This document shows, piece after piece, positions 9,689 through 18,810 of a stretch of 35,511 bases of DNA. Made by a program: the position numbers and the translations under genes. Location of the stretch: the NCBI GenBank assembly GCA_003427395.1, contig BFEA01000181.1, positions 1,959,381-1,994,891 on the forward strand. Direction: 5' to 3'. Under the pieces are notes generated by a model, which saw only the letters and a program-made list of their open reading frames with translations, ran no database searches and was not told where the DNA came from. Each line of letters starts with the position of its first letter. Positions within the stretch are counted from its first letter, which is position 1. Origin of the DNA: Chara braunii. Lineage: Eukaryota > Streptophyta > Charophyceae > Charales > Characeae.

Positions 9689-10391
9689 CGCCTTCTTAGA
9701 ATTGTGCCCAGCTTAAAGGCGCACTCGTTGTGCTGCTCAGCGACTGTTGAGTAGGGGGGTATAGCCAAAACTGGCGAAGGGGGTTATCAGTGCGAATTGA
9801 GGGTTCGTCAGGAAGGTTTGTTTCAACAGTTTAACTTCGGGTTGACCAAGTTGCTGTGCATTTGGCCACCATTGTGGGGCCCTCAGGCGCTGAAGATTTG
9901 GAGGCCCTCTCGTGCGAGTCTGAGTACAACCCCCTTGGATCTGAGAGACTTAATGTTTCTCCTTCTGGCCTTCTTACTCTAAGTCTTGTCTATTTGGTTC
10001 TGAGAGGAAGGCGGCAGGCGGGATTGCAACCCGTAATCTGTGCCAAGGCCTCTATGGGAGGTTCGCCCCACCGATTGCGGGAGCTCTGCCGGAACTCGGG
10101 AGGAGTTCTGGAGGCAGTGAACTAAAAGGTAACCATTTGCTTTCCCTCTATAAACCAAGTATAACCCTTATTTGTACATCTCCCTATATATTGACTGAAT
10201 GTATCGCATGCACCCTTACTTTAACTTTTAGTTTGACTTTCAGGACACAAATCAGACTAAGTAAAGGAATGTATGTATAATGGTAGTTTCAATTTTGTTT
10301 GTCTGTCTGAAAGCAGATTGTAACAAGGGGTTGCATCAGGCGGAAGGTTGGGAGGAAGGCAGTTTTGCTTGCGCTTGAATGGGTCTTATAG
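9689..10391. other. Region without a firm gene
   Basis: A plus-strand open frame at 9856-10125 (starting MHLATIVGPSGAEDLEALSC) has no recognised domain and no neighbouring support. It could be an exon or chance. The rest is AT-rich towards 10140-10320. Nothing else is supported. Confidence 0.3.
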
Positions 10392-11209
10392 GGTCAGGCA
10401 TTGTTTCTAAGATGAGTGGCCTGGCTGATGTGTTTTGTTCTGTTTTCTGAAGGGCCAAGCATTGTTTCTAAGATGAATACTTGGTCGCTGTGTTTATTTA
10501 ATTATGCCAGGCATTGTTTCTAAGACGAATGGCCTGGCTGTTTGTTTTGAGGAGTTTTGAGGGTCAGGCATTGTTTCTAAGATGAATGATCTGATCGCTG
10601 TTTATTTTGGATGGTTTCTGAACAGTCTTTGGGATTTGACCCAGAGTACTCTACTTTTCTGTGTGCTGAGAAAAAAGGGGTTGAGCATTGTTTCTAAGAC
10701 GAATGGCTCAACCCTTTTTTATTGTTTTATTCTGAGGGAGCTTCAGGTCAAAGGACTAGACATTGTTTCTTAGACGAATGGTCAGAGTCTGAGGCCACAA
10801 GACTATAATGAGAACAAAGGAGTATGATTTTCTATCAATTTATATATCTATATGCATATGAGAACAAGGCTAGCCAAACATTGTTTCTAAGACGAATGGT
10901 CTGGCTATAGCCTTATCACAAATTAAGAGAGTATAGCCAAAAGTTATAATTGAAGGTAACCTAGGCACGCTGAGCATTGTTTCTAAGACGAATGACTCAG
11001 TCCTACGCTCACTTTTTGAAGACCCAAGTTCAAAGAGATATATATATAACTTGGCTATTTAAACAGATCAGGGCGAGTAAGCATTGTTTTTAAGACGAAT
11101 GGCTTAGTCTTGTGCCCAATGAAGAGAGAAGTAGTTGTGCAATCTGTTCGTGTATAACTAAGGCAAAGAGCTGGCATTGTTTCTAAGATGAATGGCCTAA
11201 CTCAATGCC
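10392..11209. repeat. Array of ten hairpins with a shared 20-nt apex and variable stems
   Basis: The 20-nt apex CATTGTTTCTAAGAYGAATG occurs at 10399, 10460, 10512, 10569, 10686, 10761, 10879, 10975, 11082 and 11175 (start positions), 52-118 bases apart. The apex can itself fold (CATT with AATG, GTTT with AGAY, loop CTA). Outside it each copy has its own complementary arms: GCCAGG/CCTGGC at 10506, GGCCAAG/CTTGGTC at 10453, GGGTTGAGC/GCTCAACCC at 10678 (extended by A6/T6), AAGGCTA-GCCA/TGGCTATAGCCTT at 10868. Arm sequences differ between copies while pairing is kept, often with G-T wobbles; copies 6 and 10 pair less well. The apex is nearly invariant; copy 1 has AGTG, copy 2 AATA, copy 6 CTTAGA and copy 9 TTTTT. 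Spacers are unique and AT-rich. No protein frame is supported. Strand of action is unknown. Confidence 0.85.
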
Positions 11210-11297
11210 CTATGTAAGCTGGGGTAAAAGGATAAATCATTGAGAGAATATGAACTATTGTTTGCCAAAGGTAATTTGCATTGGTGAGAGTACTTAC

Positions 11298-11423
11298 CTT
11301 TATGGTTTGGCTTGCATGTCGATGAGTGAGATTACTACTTGGTCCAAGTTTCAGTTTGATAGGTAGTTGCTTTAATGGCTCGCCACGTGCTAGAGTGATA
11401 GGAGTTAGACTCAATTCCTGCAT
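11298..11423 (-). CDS. Possible upstream exon of a minus-strand gene
   Basis: A 42-codon open stretch beginning MQELSLTPITLARGEP ends at AAG|GTAAGTACTC, an almost perfect 5' splice site (boundary 11298/11297). Composition looks protein-like but no domain is recognised. If it belongs to the candidate gene at 7930-9688, the ten-hairpin array would lie in the intron between them. It could equally be a chance open frame. Confidence 0.25.
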
Positions 11424-11483
11424 TTTCTTTAATAGTTTTTCTTACTTACATCGATTTTTGCATTTTCTGAGATCATTTATTAT

Positions 11484-11830
11484 ACTTGGGCTTGTATAAA
11501 TCTTGGTAAGCCACTTTCCCTACGGGAAGCGCTGCCGAAATTTCTGCAAATCCAAGAAGTTAGTCAAAGTTTGACCTTTCAAAGTTCAACTTGTCTGAAT
11601 TTTATATGTGACTTAGTAAAACTCTAGGAAGTCTCATTTTCTAAAGGGAGTGTTGCCCAAATTTTTGCTAATTCAAGGAGTTAGACAAAATTGAACTTAG
11701 GAAAGTTGAAGACTATTTTTGTTTTCACATTTGGGCTAATATAAATTCTGAAAAGGCATTTTCCTACGCGAAGCGCTACCGAAATTTTCTTAGTTTAAAG
11801 GAGTAAGATTATATTTTGGCAGGTGGCGAT
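11484..11830 (+). repeat. Three diverged tandem units of about 120 bp inside the LTR
   Basis: Units start near 11487, 11608 and 11726. Each carries a block like ttttcctacggaaagcgctgcc followed by gaaattt and an aaggagttag motif. The minus-strand LTR copy has one such unit (about 35232-35090). The little hairpin in the block is TTCCC-tac-GGGAA in unit 1 and TTTCC-tac-GGAAA in the minus copy, so the stem is kept with changed bases. Confidence 0.55.
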
Positions 11831-12056
11831 TCTGGCAATCCACCCTGGATAGGGGAGATTCTGCCATAAGTCTACCTTTCTTTCGGCACTGGCTTAGAGG
11901 TAGGCCCAGGCTTAGGTGAATAGAGTGAATTTTGGTAAGATTGTGATGGGGAGATTAGTCTCCATGGACTTATAGGTTTAGTCTTGGGCATTAACCTATC
12001 TTGTGTTACACGACGTCGTGATCCAATTGAGTCAGGACCTGGACTAGATTCAGCTC

Positions 12057-12095
12057 GATCCCTTAAGGATCATTTTCTGTTATCACTGATAACAG
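12057..12095 (+). ncRNA. Two conserved stem-loops in the LTR
   Basis: GATCC-cttaa-GGATC (12057-12071) and CTGTTATC-act-GATAACAG (12077-12095). The reverse-strand copy at 34910-34947 has GATCC-tacga-GGATC and TGTTATC-ttt(t)-GATAACA at the same relative places, with unrelated loops. Preservation of stems but not loops suggests selection on RNA structure in the retroelement transcript; this is an inference. Confidence 0.5.
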
Positions 12096-12727
12096 GTCGG
12101 TTGCCGATACGTCGGCCTACGACTCAACTCCCATTCATCCTCCATACTCGACCTAAAAGGCTTTAGCCTTGGTGATTTTTTTTGTTTTATTAAGGTTTTC
12201 ACCCGGACTTTTATTGAGCGGTCATTTAACAAAGGTACTGAGTATTTAATTATGGTTGGTTGGACAGAGGTTGGGGCTTGCATAGCTAAAGCGAGGGGTA
12301 TGAGTATAGAGATTGATTGGAGTTTACTTCGTGTAGTGCGTGAAATATTGCTTGGCTCTTTGACGTGATTGCAGGTATGTCCTATGATTCGGATTTTGGA
12401 TTGGACTGCCTGCGATTACACATACATATATATGGTTGTGAGGAGTCTCACTGTGATTGTAAGAAGTGATCGTCACATACTTATCCCCCTTCATACATAT
12501 GTACATCACTACGCGGCCATGCTGTGCCTCTAGTGCCAGCGGCGTGTCTGGAGTGTATTTTTTGGCTGTGACAGACCTTTCTTTGTTTCGTGGGTGCTTT
12601 GCTGGCTTGTGATGGGGTATGAACCCACAGTCTGTAGAGTTTTCCATCTCGTGTGGGTGAGTGATAGTGTACTTTGATTTTGGTTAAGGTGGATTATCAC
12701 TTACAGTGTAATCAGTGAGGGGATTCT

Positions 12728-12787
12728 ACAAACTGTTGAGGGTTCAGCCTCCTGATAAGTCGGTGAAACTCCGACGAAACAGTTTGT
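12728..12787 (+). ncRNA. Type III hammerhead-ribozyme-like motif
   Basis: All three hammerhead helices can be drawn. Stem III: ACAAACTGT 12728-12736 pairs with ACAGTTTGT 12779-12787. The cleavage-site triplet is GTT (NUH rule), with the cut expected after 12737. Stem I: GAGG 12738-12741 with CCTC 12748-12751, closed by a 6-nt loop. The core is CTGATAA 12752-12758. Stem II: GTCGG 12759-12763 with CCGAC 12771-12775, 7-nt loop. The second core strand GAA(A) is at 12776-12779. Only one core base departs from the CUGANGA...GAAA consensus: G8 is A (12757), the general-acid position, so activity is probably low or lost. Type III hammerheads in plants are typical of retrozymes, non-autonomous LTR elements; this one lies within a long LTR. 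Confidence 0.7.
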
Positions 12788-12871
12788 CACAACCCCTCGT
12801 TTGTTGTCCTCTTCTCCCTCTCTGCCTACGGTTTACCGGGCAGTTCTATTTGACGATATATATATATACTT
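12788..12871. mobile_element. MITE-like fragment shared with 28260-29315
   Basis: It contains ctctctgcctacggtttacc, ccgggcagttct and a terminal tgacgatatatatata, the same blocks found at 29065-29115 and partly at 28320-28345. It lies in a part of the LTR that is missing from the minus-strand copy, so it looks like an insertion adjacent to the hammerhead-like segment. Confidence 0.55.
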
Positions 12872-12899
12872 ATGTTGGAGGCTCGAGTGGCCAGAGGGG

Positions 12900-13535
12900 C
12901 CCTGCGTACTAAGGACTTAATTAGGGGACGAGATCGAGAAAGGAAGGAAGACCCCTCTATTTTTTTTGTTTGTATACTTCTTCAAAAATTCTTAGTCGGA
13001 TGTTGGTCCTGAGCCTGGATTCAATGCCCTTGTCCAGGACATCCCACGCCCCAGACTCTGCATGAAAGGGATTGCCCCTCGCGCAGAGTCTATTTGCCCT
13101 GCCTGCCAAGACACTCAGGCCAAAGGTTGGAGGTCTCGCGGCGGCGGCACGGCTGTTCCTTCAGTCGTGCAATGTCGTGAGGGAGCAAACCCTCACGATA
13201 CTTCAAGCCTGACACATGAGTATCGTAAATGGTACTCGGATCCACGAGGGACCGCTTAATTATAGGTATGATACGCCATCCTTGTGACTGCTTGCGTACG
13301 CTTGCATTGTGAATCGATATGAGTAAGCCCTGCGTCCGCGCGGTTTTATACTAAGTCTCGCGCGCGACGTCTATCCGATTTTTGCATCGAAGAGTTATGG
13401 GATGGCTACTAAGAGACTAGGAGTGTTGTCGCGTTGTTTTGTTCAGTGTCGCTCTGTATATGTATATGTAGGTGCGTGTGTGTGTGTGCTTTCATTTTTT
13501 TGTGTTCGTAGTGTGGTGTACGCATGGTGAGTGGG
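12900..13535 (+). other. LTR interior with two strong stem-loops, no gene
   Basis: AGACTCTGC 13053-13061 pairs with GCAGAGTCT 13083-13091, and TCGTGAGGG 13175-13183 pairs with CCCTCACGA 13190-13198. A GT microsatellite-like run is at about 13474-13488. Small open frames have no recognisable content. Confidence 0.45.
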
Positions 13536-13770
13536 ATGCGTCCTAGTCGACCGACGACGGGTCGCGCTTGGGACTTCAACCCCCCAAGATTTCGGTCCGC
13601 GTGCAGGTCTGATAGAGGCGTAATACCGCGTGTACCCCATATGTTACAGCGAACGAGAAACGCCCTCGGCTGGTCCACCTCTACGATTGCAACTGATCAG
13701 CTTTCGTACTGTGGACTAGTAGCTCGGCGGGGATGCGCCCACCGAAGGGAGTGACAGCTCCCGTAAGGTG

Positions 13771-13779
13771 GAGGTAAGT
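13771..13779 (+). promoter_or_regulatory. Conserved splice-donor-like site near the LTR end
   Basis: GAG|GTAAGTT here matches GAG|GTAAGC at 32042-32035 and GAG|GTAAGTT at 33677-33669 on the minus strand. All lie about 150-250 bases before the shared GCTCGACA/GCTCAACA edge. A retained donor could mean that the transcript leader is spliced. No acceptor is proven. Confidence 0.4.
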
Positions 13780-13967
13780 TGTGCCTCGTGTAGGCCCTAT
13801 CCTGTCGTAGGTGCTCGCGAGAGGTATGGTTGGCGCACTCGGTCGGAGCGTCCTATGGAAGCTCCATATGTATATTCGCGACGAGGATATAGACCAACTC
13901 CTGCGTGCCGCGGCCGGGAGGGTCCCGTGTTACCTTGTGCGGTGCCGGACCGATTGCGCTCGACAGG

Positions 13968-13985
13968 TGGCGTCGTTGCCGGGGA
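13968..13985 (+). promoter_or_regulatory. Primer-binding site, tRNA-Asp type (element 2)
   Basis: TGGCGTCGTTGCCGGGGA differs at one base from TGGCGCCGTTGCCGGGGA, a widespread plant LTR-element primer-binding sequence assigned to tRNA-Asp and used by Athila/Tat-type elements. It is two bases after the LTR edge CA (13965 region), which is normal geometry. Confidence 0.65.
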
Positions 13986-14315
13986 TAACGGAAGCCTACC
14001 GTTGTCCCTGGTGGAACGACATCCAGTTATGAGAGTGAGAAGGAAATACGCATAGGAAGAAAAGAAGAATGTGAGGTGGTTTGTATATGATTGAGTATGA
14101 ATAAGGAAAATAATAAGGAAAATCTAGCGGCTCCTAAGTTGGTTGGTTACCTGCCTAGTTTAGAAAGGCTATGAGGGACAATTATACCTAGTCAAGTAGA
14201 TATCATGGGGAAACTAGGGAGGGGGTACGACAGAAGTCTTTTTAGAGAAGGCTGCTGAATAGGTGAGTGTTTTGCCTTCCTCTTAACAGGAAGTTGACAA
14301 GGGACGTCGGTCAAG
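13986..14315 (+). other. Leader of element 2 between primer site and gag
   Basis: About 330 bases, AT-rich after 14040 with aaggaaaataataaggaaaat near 14103. No gene is present. It joins the primer-binding site to the gag start. Confidence 0.5.
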
Positions 14316-16133
14316 ATGTCGGAGCCCAGTGGCTTAGTGGATGGTACGGGGAAAGTCTTGACGCTTGAGGACCTCATTGCGGCCATTGACAGGCATGAAA
14401 AAACGTCGAGCAATGTCCCAAAAGTTTATACCTTCCATTTCAGTGGAGAAAGGGTCTCAGATTGGTTGGATCTGGTGGAGCAAGCGTAAGTGGGGCTATC
14501 GGATGCAGTAAAGTTCCAACGCATCTTGAAGTACGTGCTCCATGGCCATCATCAGGAAGTGGAAAAGGTCATAAATGCAGCAAATAGCAGATGGGCGAGG
14601 TTTAGAGATGGTATGCAATGCAAGTATAGGCCAGGCGACGGGCTGCTGACCACCGCGGACCTTGAAGCCATGAACAAGGACGATTTCACTACGATAGGCG
14701 CGTTTGTGCAAGAGTTCAAGAAAAGGGCGAGGAAAGTTCATGGAAGCTCAGAAGAGGCGCAATGTGCCATCTTTCTAGGGCTGCTTACCGCATCAGAGGC
14801 CTCAAAATTGACGAGCCATGGAGGGGGCAGTGCGAAGCTTACCTTGGCCACTATTGATAAGGGAGTAGACGATGGGAGCTTGGACCAGGTAGAGCAGCAT
14901 CAGATGCGCTGGCAAAGGAGGAAAAGAAAGGAAAGGGACGCCACGACGTCTGGAACCCCAGGGGTAAAAAGGATTGTTACTAACGTGCTTGCGGAATTGG
15001 GCTATGGCAAGGATACCGAGGTGCAGAAAAAGGTGGTGACCGTAGTCCAAAGTTGGGGAAAGGAGGTAGGGGGAGAAGAAACCAGACAGGAGGACTACGG
15101 TGAGGAAGAGACGGGATCCCAGGTCCTTACTAAGGCACAGCGCAAGCAGCGTAATTTGCTGCTACGAGGTCAAGGCTCTGGGAAGGGACAGATCCCGCAG
15201 GCAATCGTTGCGCCGCCAGCCGCCACCCCAACTCCACATGTGTGGGCAGGGCCCTCACAAATGGGGCCGCCACCAGCATATGGACATTGGATGCCTTATT
15301 GCCAACTGGCACCCTGGCCTGGATGTAATCACTACTACTCGTGTGGAGGGGGTCAAGCTCCCTCAGGATAGATGGTCCCATATTCGGGCCCACCGACGAG
15401 TGCAAGGCCACCAAGTTTCCCGGCGGCCCAAGGTCAGTTTACGGCCCAGCCTCCCACCTCGCAGCAAGCTTCTCAGGCTAGTGTGGCAGGAGGAGGAGGT
15501 CAAGGGCAAGGCAGGCAAGGGAATGGTGGTCGAGGACAAGGAGGCCGAGGAGGTGGCGGCCGAGGATGAAATGGCGGCGAACGCGGCGGTGGGTGGAATG
15601 GACGAGGAAGCCGGAATCAAGGCGGCCAAGGTGGTCAGGAAGGGGCCCAAGGGTATGGGAGGCCCCGCTTTGATTGGCGGAATGCCATTTGCCAACATTG
15701 TGGCAATATGGGCCATACTATACGATTTTGCCAGAAACGGCAGGACAATGAGCTCTCCGGTCTGACATCCACAAATATGGACGCAGACATATATGATAAG
15801 TTTGGGCAGTATATTGACCCAAAGACTCCAGGTGGAGTTAGGCAGGAAGCCCTTAGGCGAGCAGCAGCAGGGCCGGCGCCTCCGGCAATGTGACTATGGC
15901 AGGAAAGGGAGGACCCGCCCGTGAGGATCGAAGAGGTTATGGGGGAAAATGAGGAGGTAACCCAACGACTAAAAACTGGGACTATGAGGGAGGAGTCCAT
16001 AATCCTTGAGTCAGACGATGAGGACTCAAGAGAGGTGGAAGAGTCGGCCACAACGATCCTGGAGAAAATGTGTTCTACCCACTGTAAGATTTTGAACTGC
16101 TGGGAAAGGTGGGGAGGTCCTAGCAAAGGCTAA
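14316..16133 (+). pseudogene. gag: Gag of Ty3/gypsy element 2, with in-frame stops
   Basis: The ATG at 14316 (MSEPSGLVDGTGKVLTLEDL) opens a frame that stays collinear to 16133, interrupted by TAA 14487, TAG 15369, TGA 15567 and TGA 15891. The capsid-like part (about 14430-14800) has YTFHFSGERVSDWLDLVEQA and the retrotransposon-gag pattern FQRILKYVL..FTTIGAFVQEFKKRA. Next come a charged segment, a Pro/Ala/Gln-rich part and an Arg/Gly-rich stretch (15480-15650). An intact CCHC knuckle CQHCGNMGHTIRFC is at 15690-15731, followed by an acidic tail. Gly/Arg-rich plus knuckle is the usual RNA-binding nucleocapsid. Absence of indels over 1.8 kb contrasts with the multiple stops. I assign it by domain order; pol follows on the same strand. 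Confidence 0.8.
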
Positions 16134-17476
16134 AGGAGTTGTGTGATGAGGCCCGGGCATGGAAAGCCAACCTCCCTAAAGTCTTCCTTTACGAATCTGG
16201 ACCTGGGTCAACATCAAGGCAGCAAGGTTATCCTCGGGTCGCGACAGTAGGGTCGGGCCCTAGGTCGGGGATGACATTCAGGCGAGCAACCTCGCATGGG
16301 CGGCACCACAAGCAGCGCAAACCAGGAGCCAAAGTAAGGCAAGTACTAGGAAAGAAATGGTAAAGGTCCCGGAGGAGGCAGAGGAAGAGGATGATGATGC
16401 GAAGGACGAGAGGCTACGACAAGAGGAGGATCGGCGGACGGAATTAAGGGCCAGGAAAAGAGGGATTCAGGAAGAAGCCGAGCCAAGCTAGCAGGACGGC
16501 GGGCCCAAGAAAAAAGAAGTATGCAGTCCGGCTAGAAGAAAATTTGATGTGGAGAGAATGGTAGACAGGCTCCTCGAAGGTCATAATAACCTCATGAACC
16601 TGAAGGATATTCTAGTGTCCGCCCCAAGACGCCGAGATGGTTTGAAAGGACGACTATCTCCGAGATTGATGCCCAATGTCCATCTGAGTACGATCCTGCC
16701 AAGGGAGGGAGGATGGACAGAAGCTGGAACGAGAATAGACTGGAAATGTGCGGCGTGCGGGCCGGTGGATTTAGTGGTGAAGGAGAAGAAGTGTGTTGCA
16801 ATGATGGATCAGGGAGAGGGATGCCCTCATGCTCGGATTAGAGATTGACCGTGCGGACCATAGCATACAGCATGGAGCTAATTGCGAGGCAGTTTTTTGC
16901 GGCACGACATCCAATGTAATTATAGAAATTGGTAAGGTGCGGGCGAGTACTCGCTTCTTCGTTATGCCAGACGTTGACCACCCTATCCTCCTTGGAAGAT
17001 CGTTCATATGTCGGACAGAGACTTTGATCTTTAATAAGCACGATGGAACGATGATACTGCTCATGAGCGATCCGGCTTGTGGGAACTATGAAGTTATCAC
17101 CTGTCGAAACACGGGCCCAGGGAGCGAGAGGAATAGGCCTAATCCCGTCTCATTCACCTTCGTAGAATCGGAGAATGAACGGCGGAGGCTTTGGGAAGAG
17201 CCCGAGGAGGAAGGAAGAGCAGAGGTGTTGTCCTTGAGCCTCACAGATGGAAACAAGGCTATGGAAATAGTGGTGGCACACGAGATGGCGGATCCGGAGG
17301 TGATCAAAGCGCTAAGAGAGCAAGTCTTGGAATGCCCGCAGGTGGGGGAAGTGGAGTTGATCTACCGCCTTCCCGGGGGAAGAGGAGGCCCTGCGATGGC
17401 GCAAGCGCAAACAACAAGCCGGCCTTTTTTAGGGGACGGCTTAAGCTGGGCTCCCAAAGGCGGTACAAGACGGTAG
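16134..17476 (+). pseudogene. pol: Pol N-terminal part of element 2: linker and damaged aspartic protease
   Basis: A charged linker (LCDEARAWKANLPKVFLYES at about 16135-16195, then acidic and basic runs to 16540) leads to DVERMVDRLLEGHNNLMNLK in another frame (about 16540-16600). The protease follows: the strand before the active site is VDLVVKEKKCVAMMD (16765-16810), but instead of Asp-Thr/Ser-Gly-Ala it reads Asp-Gln-Gly-Glu and then loses frame. The frame is regained at about 16826 with LGLEIDRADHSIQHGAN and a well-kept second half including PDVDHPILLGRSF (the conserved ILG motif). A deletion/frameshift therefore removed the active-site loop. The remainder, to about 17400, is acidic linker. 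Non-functional. Confidence 0.7.
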
Positions 17477-18573
17477 ATAAAAAGTGTCGCCCTGTTCCCG
17501 TGCTCGTTACAAAAGACGAGGAGACGTACTACGAGCGGGAACGAGGGTTGATACGACGTATGCAAGAACAGGCGCTAAAAGGTCCATATCGTATCAACAA
17601 TGAGAACGAAGGGGAGCTGATAGTTGGAGAGTCAGGTTTCCTTTCACCCCAAGAGAAGGCCTTGATGGTGGGATTGATGAAGAAAAGGCATCGCGCGTAC
17701 ACCTTTATTGATGATCGGCGTGGGAGGCTGGATGTGGACAAGATTCTGATGATTCGGATCCACACCGTTCCACACGAACCTTGGAATATAAGGGGCGCAC
17801 GATATCCGAATCCTGACGAGGAGAAATCGATGGTGGACTATCTAGATGGCAAAATGCGTACGCATGTTGCAAGCTACTCTAGCGGACCGTATGCGTCCCT
17901 TTGGTTCTATTTTATTAAGCCAAACGGGACGCTACGGTGGGTACAGGATTTGTAGCGGCTGAATGGGGTGATAGGCGCAGGGAGGCCTATAATATCACTT
18001 ATAGACCTCTATTCTGGGTATGACCAATTTCCTGTATACCCGCCTGATAGGCCAGTAACAGCAATACACACGCCGAGAGGGCTGATTCATATGAATGTGG
18101 CCCCCTAAGGTTGGACCAAAGCAGTGGCGATGGTGCAAAGACATATGATCAGAGCCATGCAAACGGTCAATCCACACATCACTCAACCTTATATTGATGA
18201 CTTGGCGGTCAAAGGCCCGGACGAGAGAGAGGAGGATGAAGTGATGCCCGGAGTAAGGCGTTTCGTCTGGAGGCATATCCAGGACCTTGACCAAGCCCTG
18301 AGCCTACTGGAGGAGTATAACCTTACTGCAAGTGGTCCGAAATCCACGCACTGCATGAAGGAAGCTACCATTCTGGGTTTTGTATGTAATGAGAACGGTC
18401 GAAGGCCGAATGTGAAAAAGGCAAACAAAATCGTAGAGTGGCTAGTAACTTTTCACTCCATAACGGATGTCAGAAGCTTTTTTGGCACCTGTGGATTTTG
18501 GAGGAGCTTTGTAAAGAACTTCGCCACCAAGACCGATCATTTAAGAAAACTGGTGCGTCAGGATCAGGAATGA
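17400..18573 (+). pseudogene. pol: Reverse transcriptase of element 2 with internal deletion
   Basis: The frame from about 17400 carries the pre-RT region (RYKTVDKKCRPVPVL) and the RT fingers (WFYFIKPNGTLRWVQDL), then a TAG at 17953. After it about 20 family residues are missing and the frame resumes with ISLIDLYSGYDQFPVYP (catalytic motif A Asp). A further in-frame stop is at 18106. Palm motif C is YIDD at 18190-18201, the metal-binding Asp pair. Thumb/connection sequence ILGFVCNENGRRPNVKKANK and SFFGTCGFWRSFVKNF follows, ending at TGA 18571. These motifs are diagnostic of Ty3/gypsy RT. Stops and the deletion make it non-functional. Confidence 0.8.
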
Positions 18574-18810
18574 ATTTGGGGTGAATACCAGGAAGAGGCG
18601 GTAACACGAATGAAGGGGGAATTCAAGGAAGGAGGGTTGGTATTGGGGGCGTCGAACTATGAAGTGACTGAGGAAAAGCCTTTCATCATCGAGACGGACG
18701 CTGGGCCGACTGCCTTGGGAGGAGCCTAATTCAGGCGGATGTTGAAGGAAAGGAGAGGCCTACTCTCAGTTTAAAAAGGAGACGCTTGCGGTACTCTATT
18801 GCCTAAGAAG
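18574..18810 (+). pseudogene. RNase H remnant of element 2
   Basis: The same frame continues with PFIIETDAGPTALGG (18676-18723), the first catalytic Asp motif of gypsy RNase H (ETDA). A TAA at 18727 and a later stop follow, and the sequence breaks off at GTLLPKKSG (about 18810), where the minisatellite begins. Roughly two thirds of the RNase H domain is gone. Confidence 0.65.

Larger units (their letters stand above)
11484..13966 (+). mobile_element. Long 5' LTR of gypsy element 2 (family L)
   Basis: A collinear diverged copy exists in reverse orientation at about 35235-33518, and a 3'-end fragment at about 32254-31890. Both this copy and the copy at 33518 share GCTCGACA at the inner edge; here it is followed by two bases and a tRNA-Asp-type primer-binding site, the expected LTR end. 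Conserved blocks include 12046-12170, 12260-12380 and 13540-13960. The start near 11484 is approximate. This copy is longer in the middle (12480-13520), partly because of a MITE-like insertion near 12788-12871 and the hammerhead-like segment. A splice-donor-like GAG|GTAAGT at 13771 is kept in all copies. No protein is encoded. Confidence 0.6.

Noticed and set aside
10392-11209. CRISPR-like array
   Set aside because: Spacing is irregular, the repeats carry copy-specific paired arms, there are no cas genes, and the context is eukaryotic.
14487-14495. GCGTAAGTG as a splice donor explaining the first gag stop
   Set aside because: The gag frame continues immediately after the stop with expected domain sequence, so a nonsense substitution is simpler.
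17812-17830. CTGACGAGGAGAAA as hammerhead core
   Set aside because: Only two bases separate the core strands, so no stem II; it is RT-region coding sequence.
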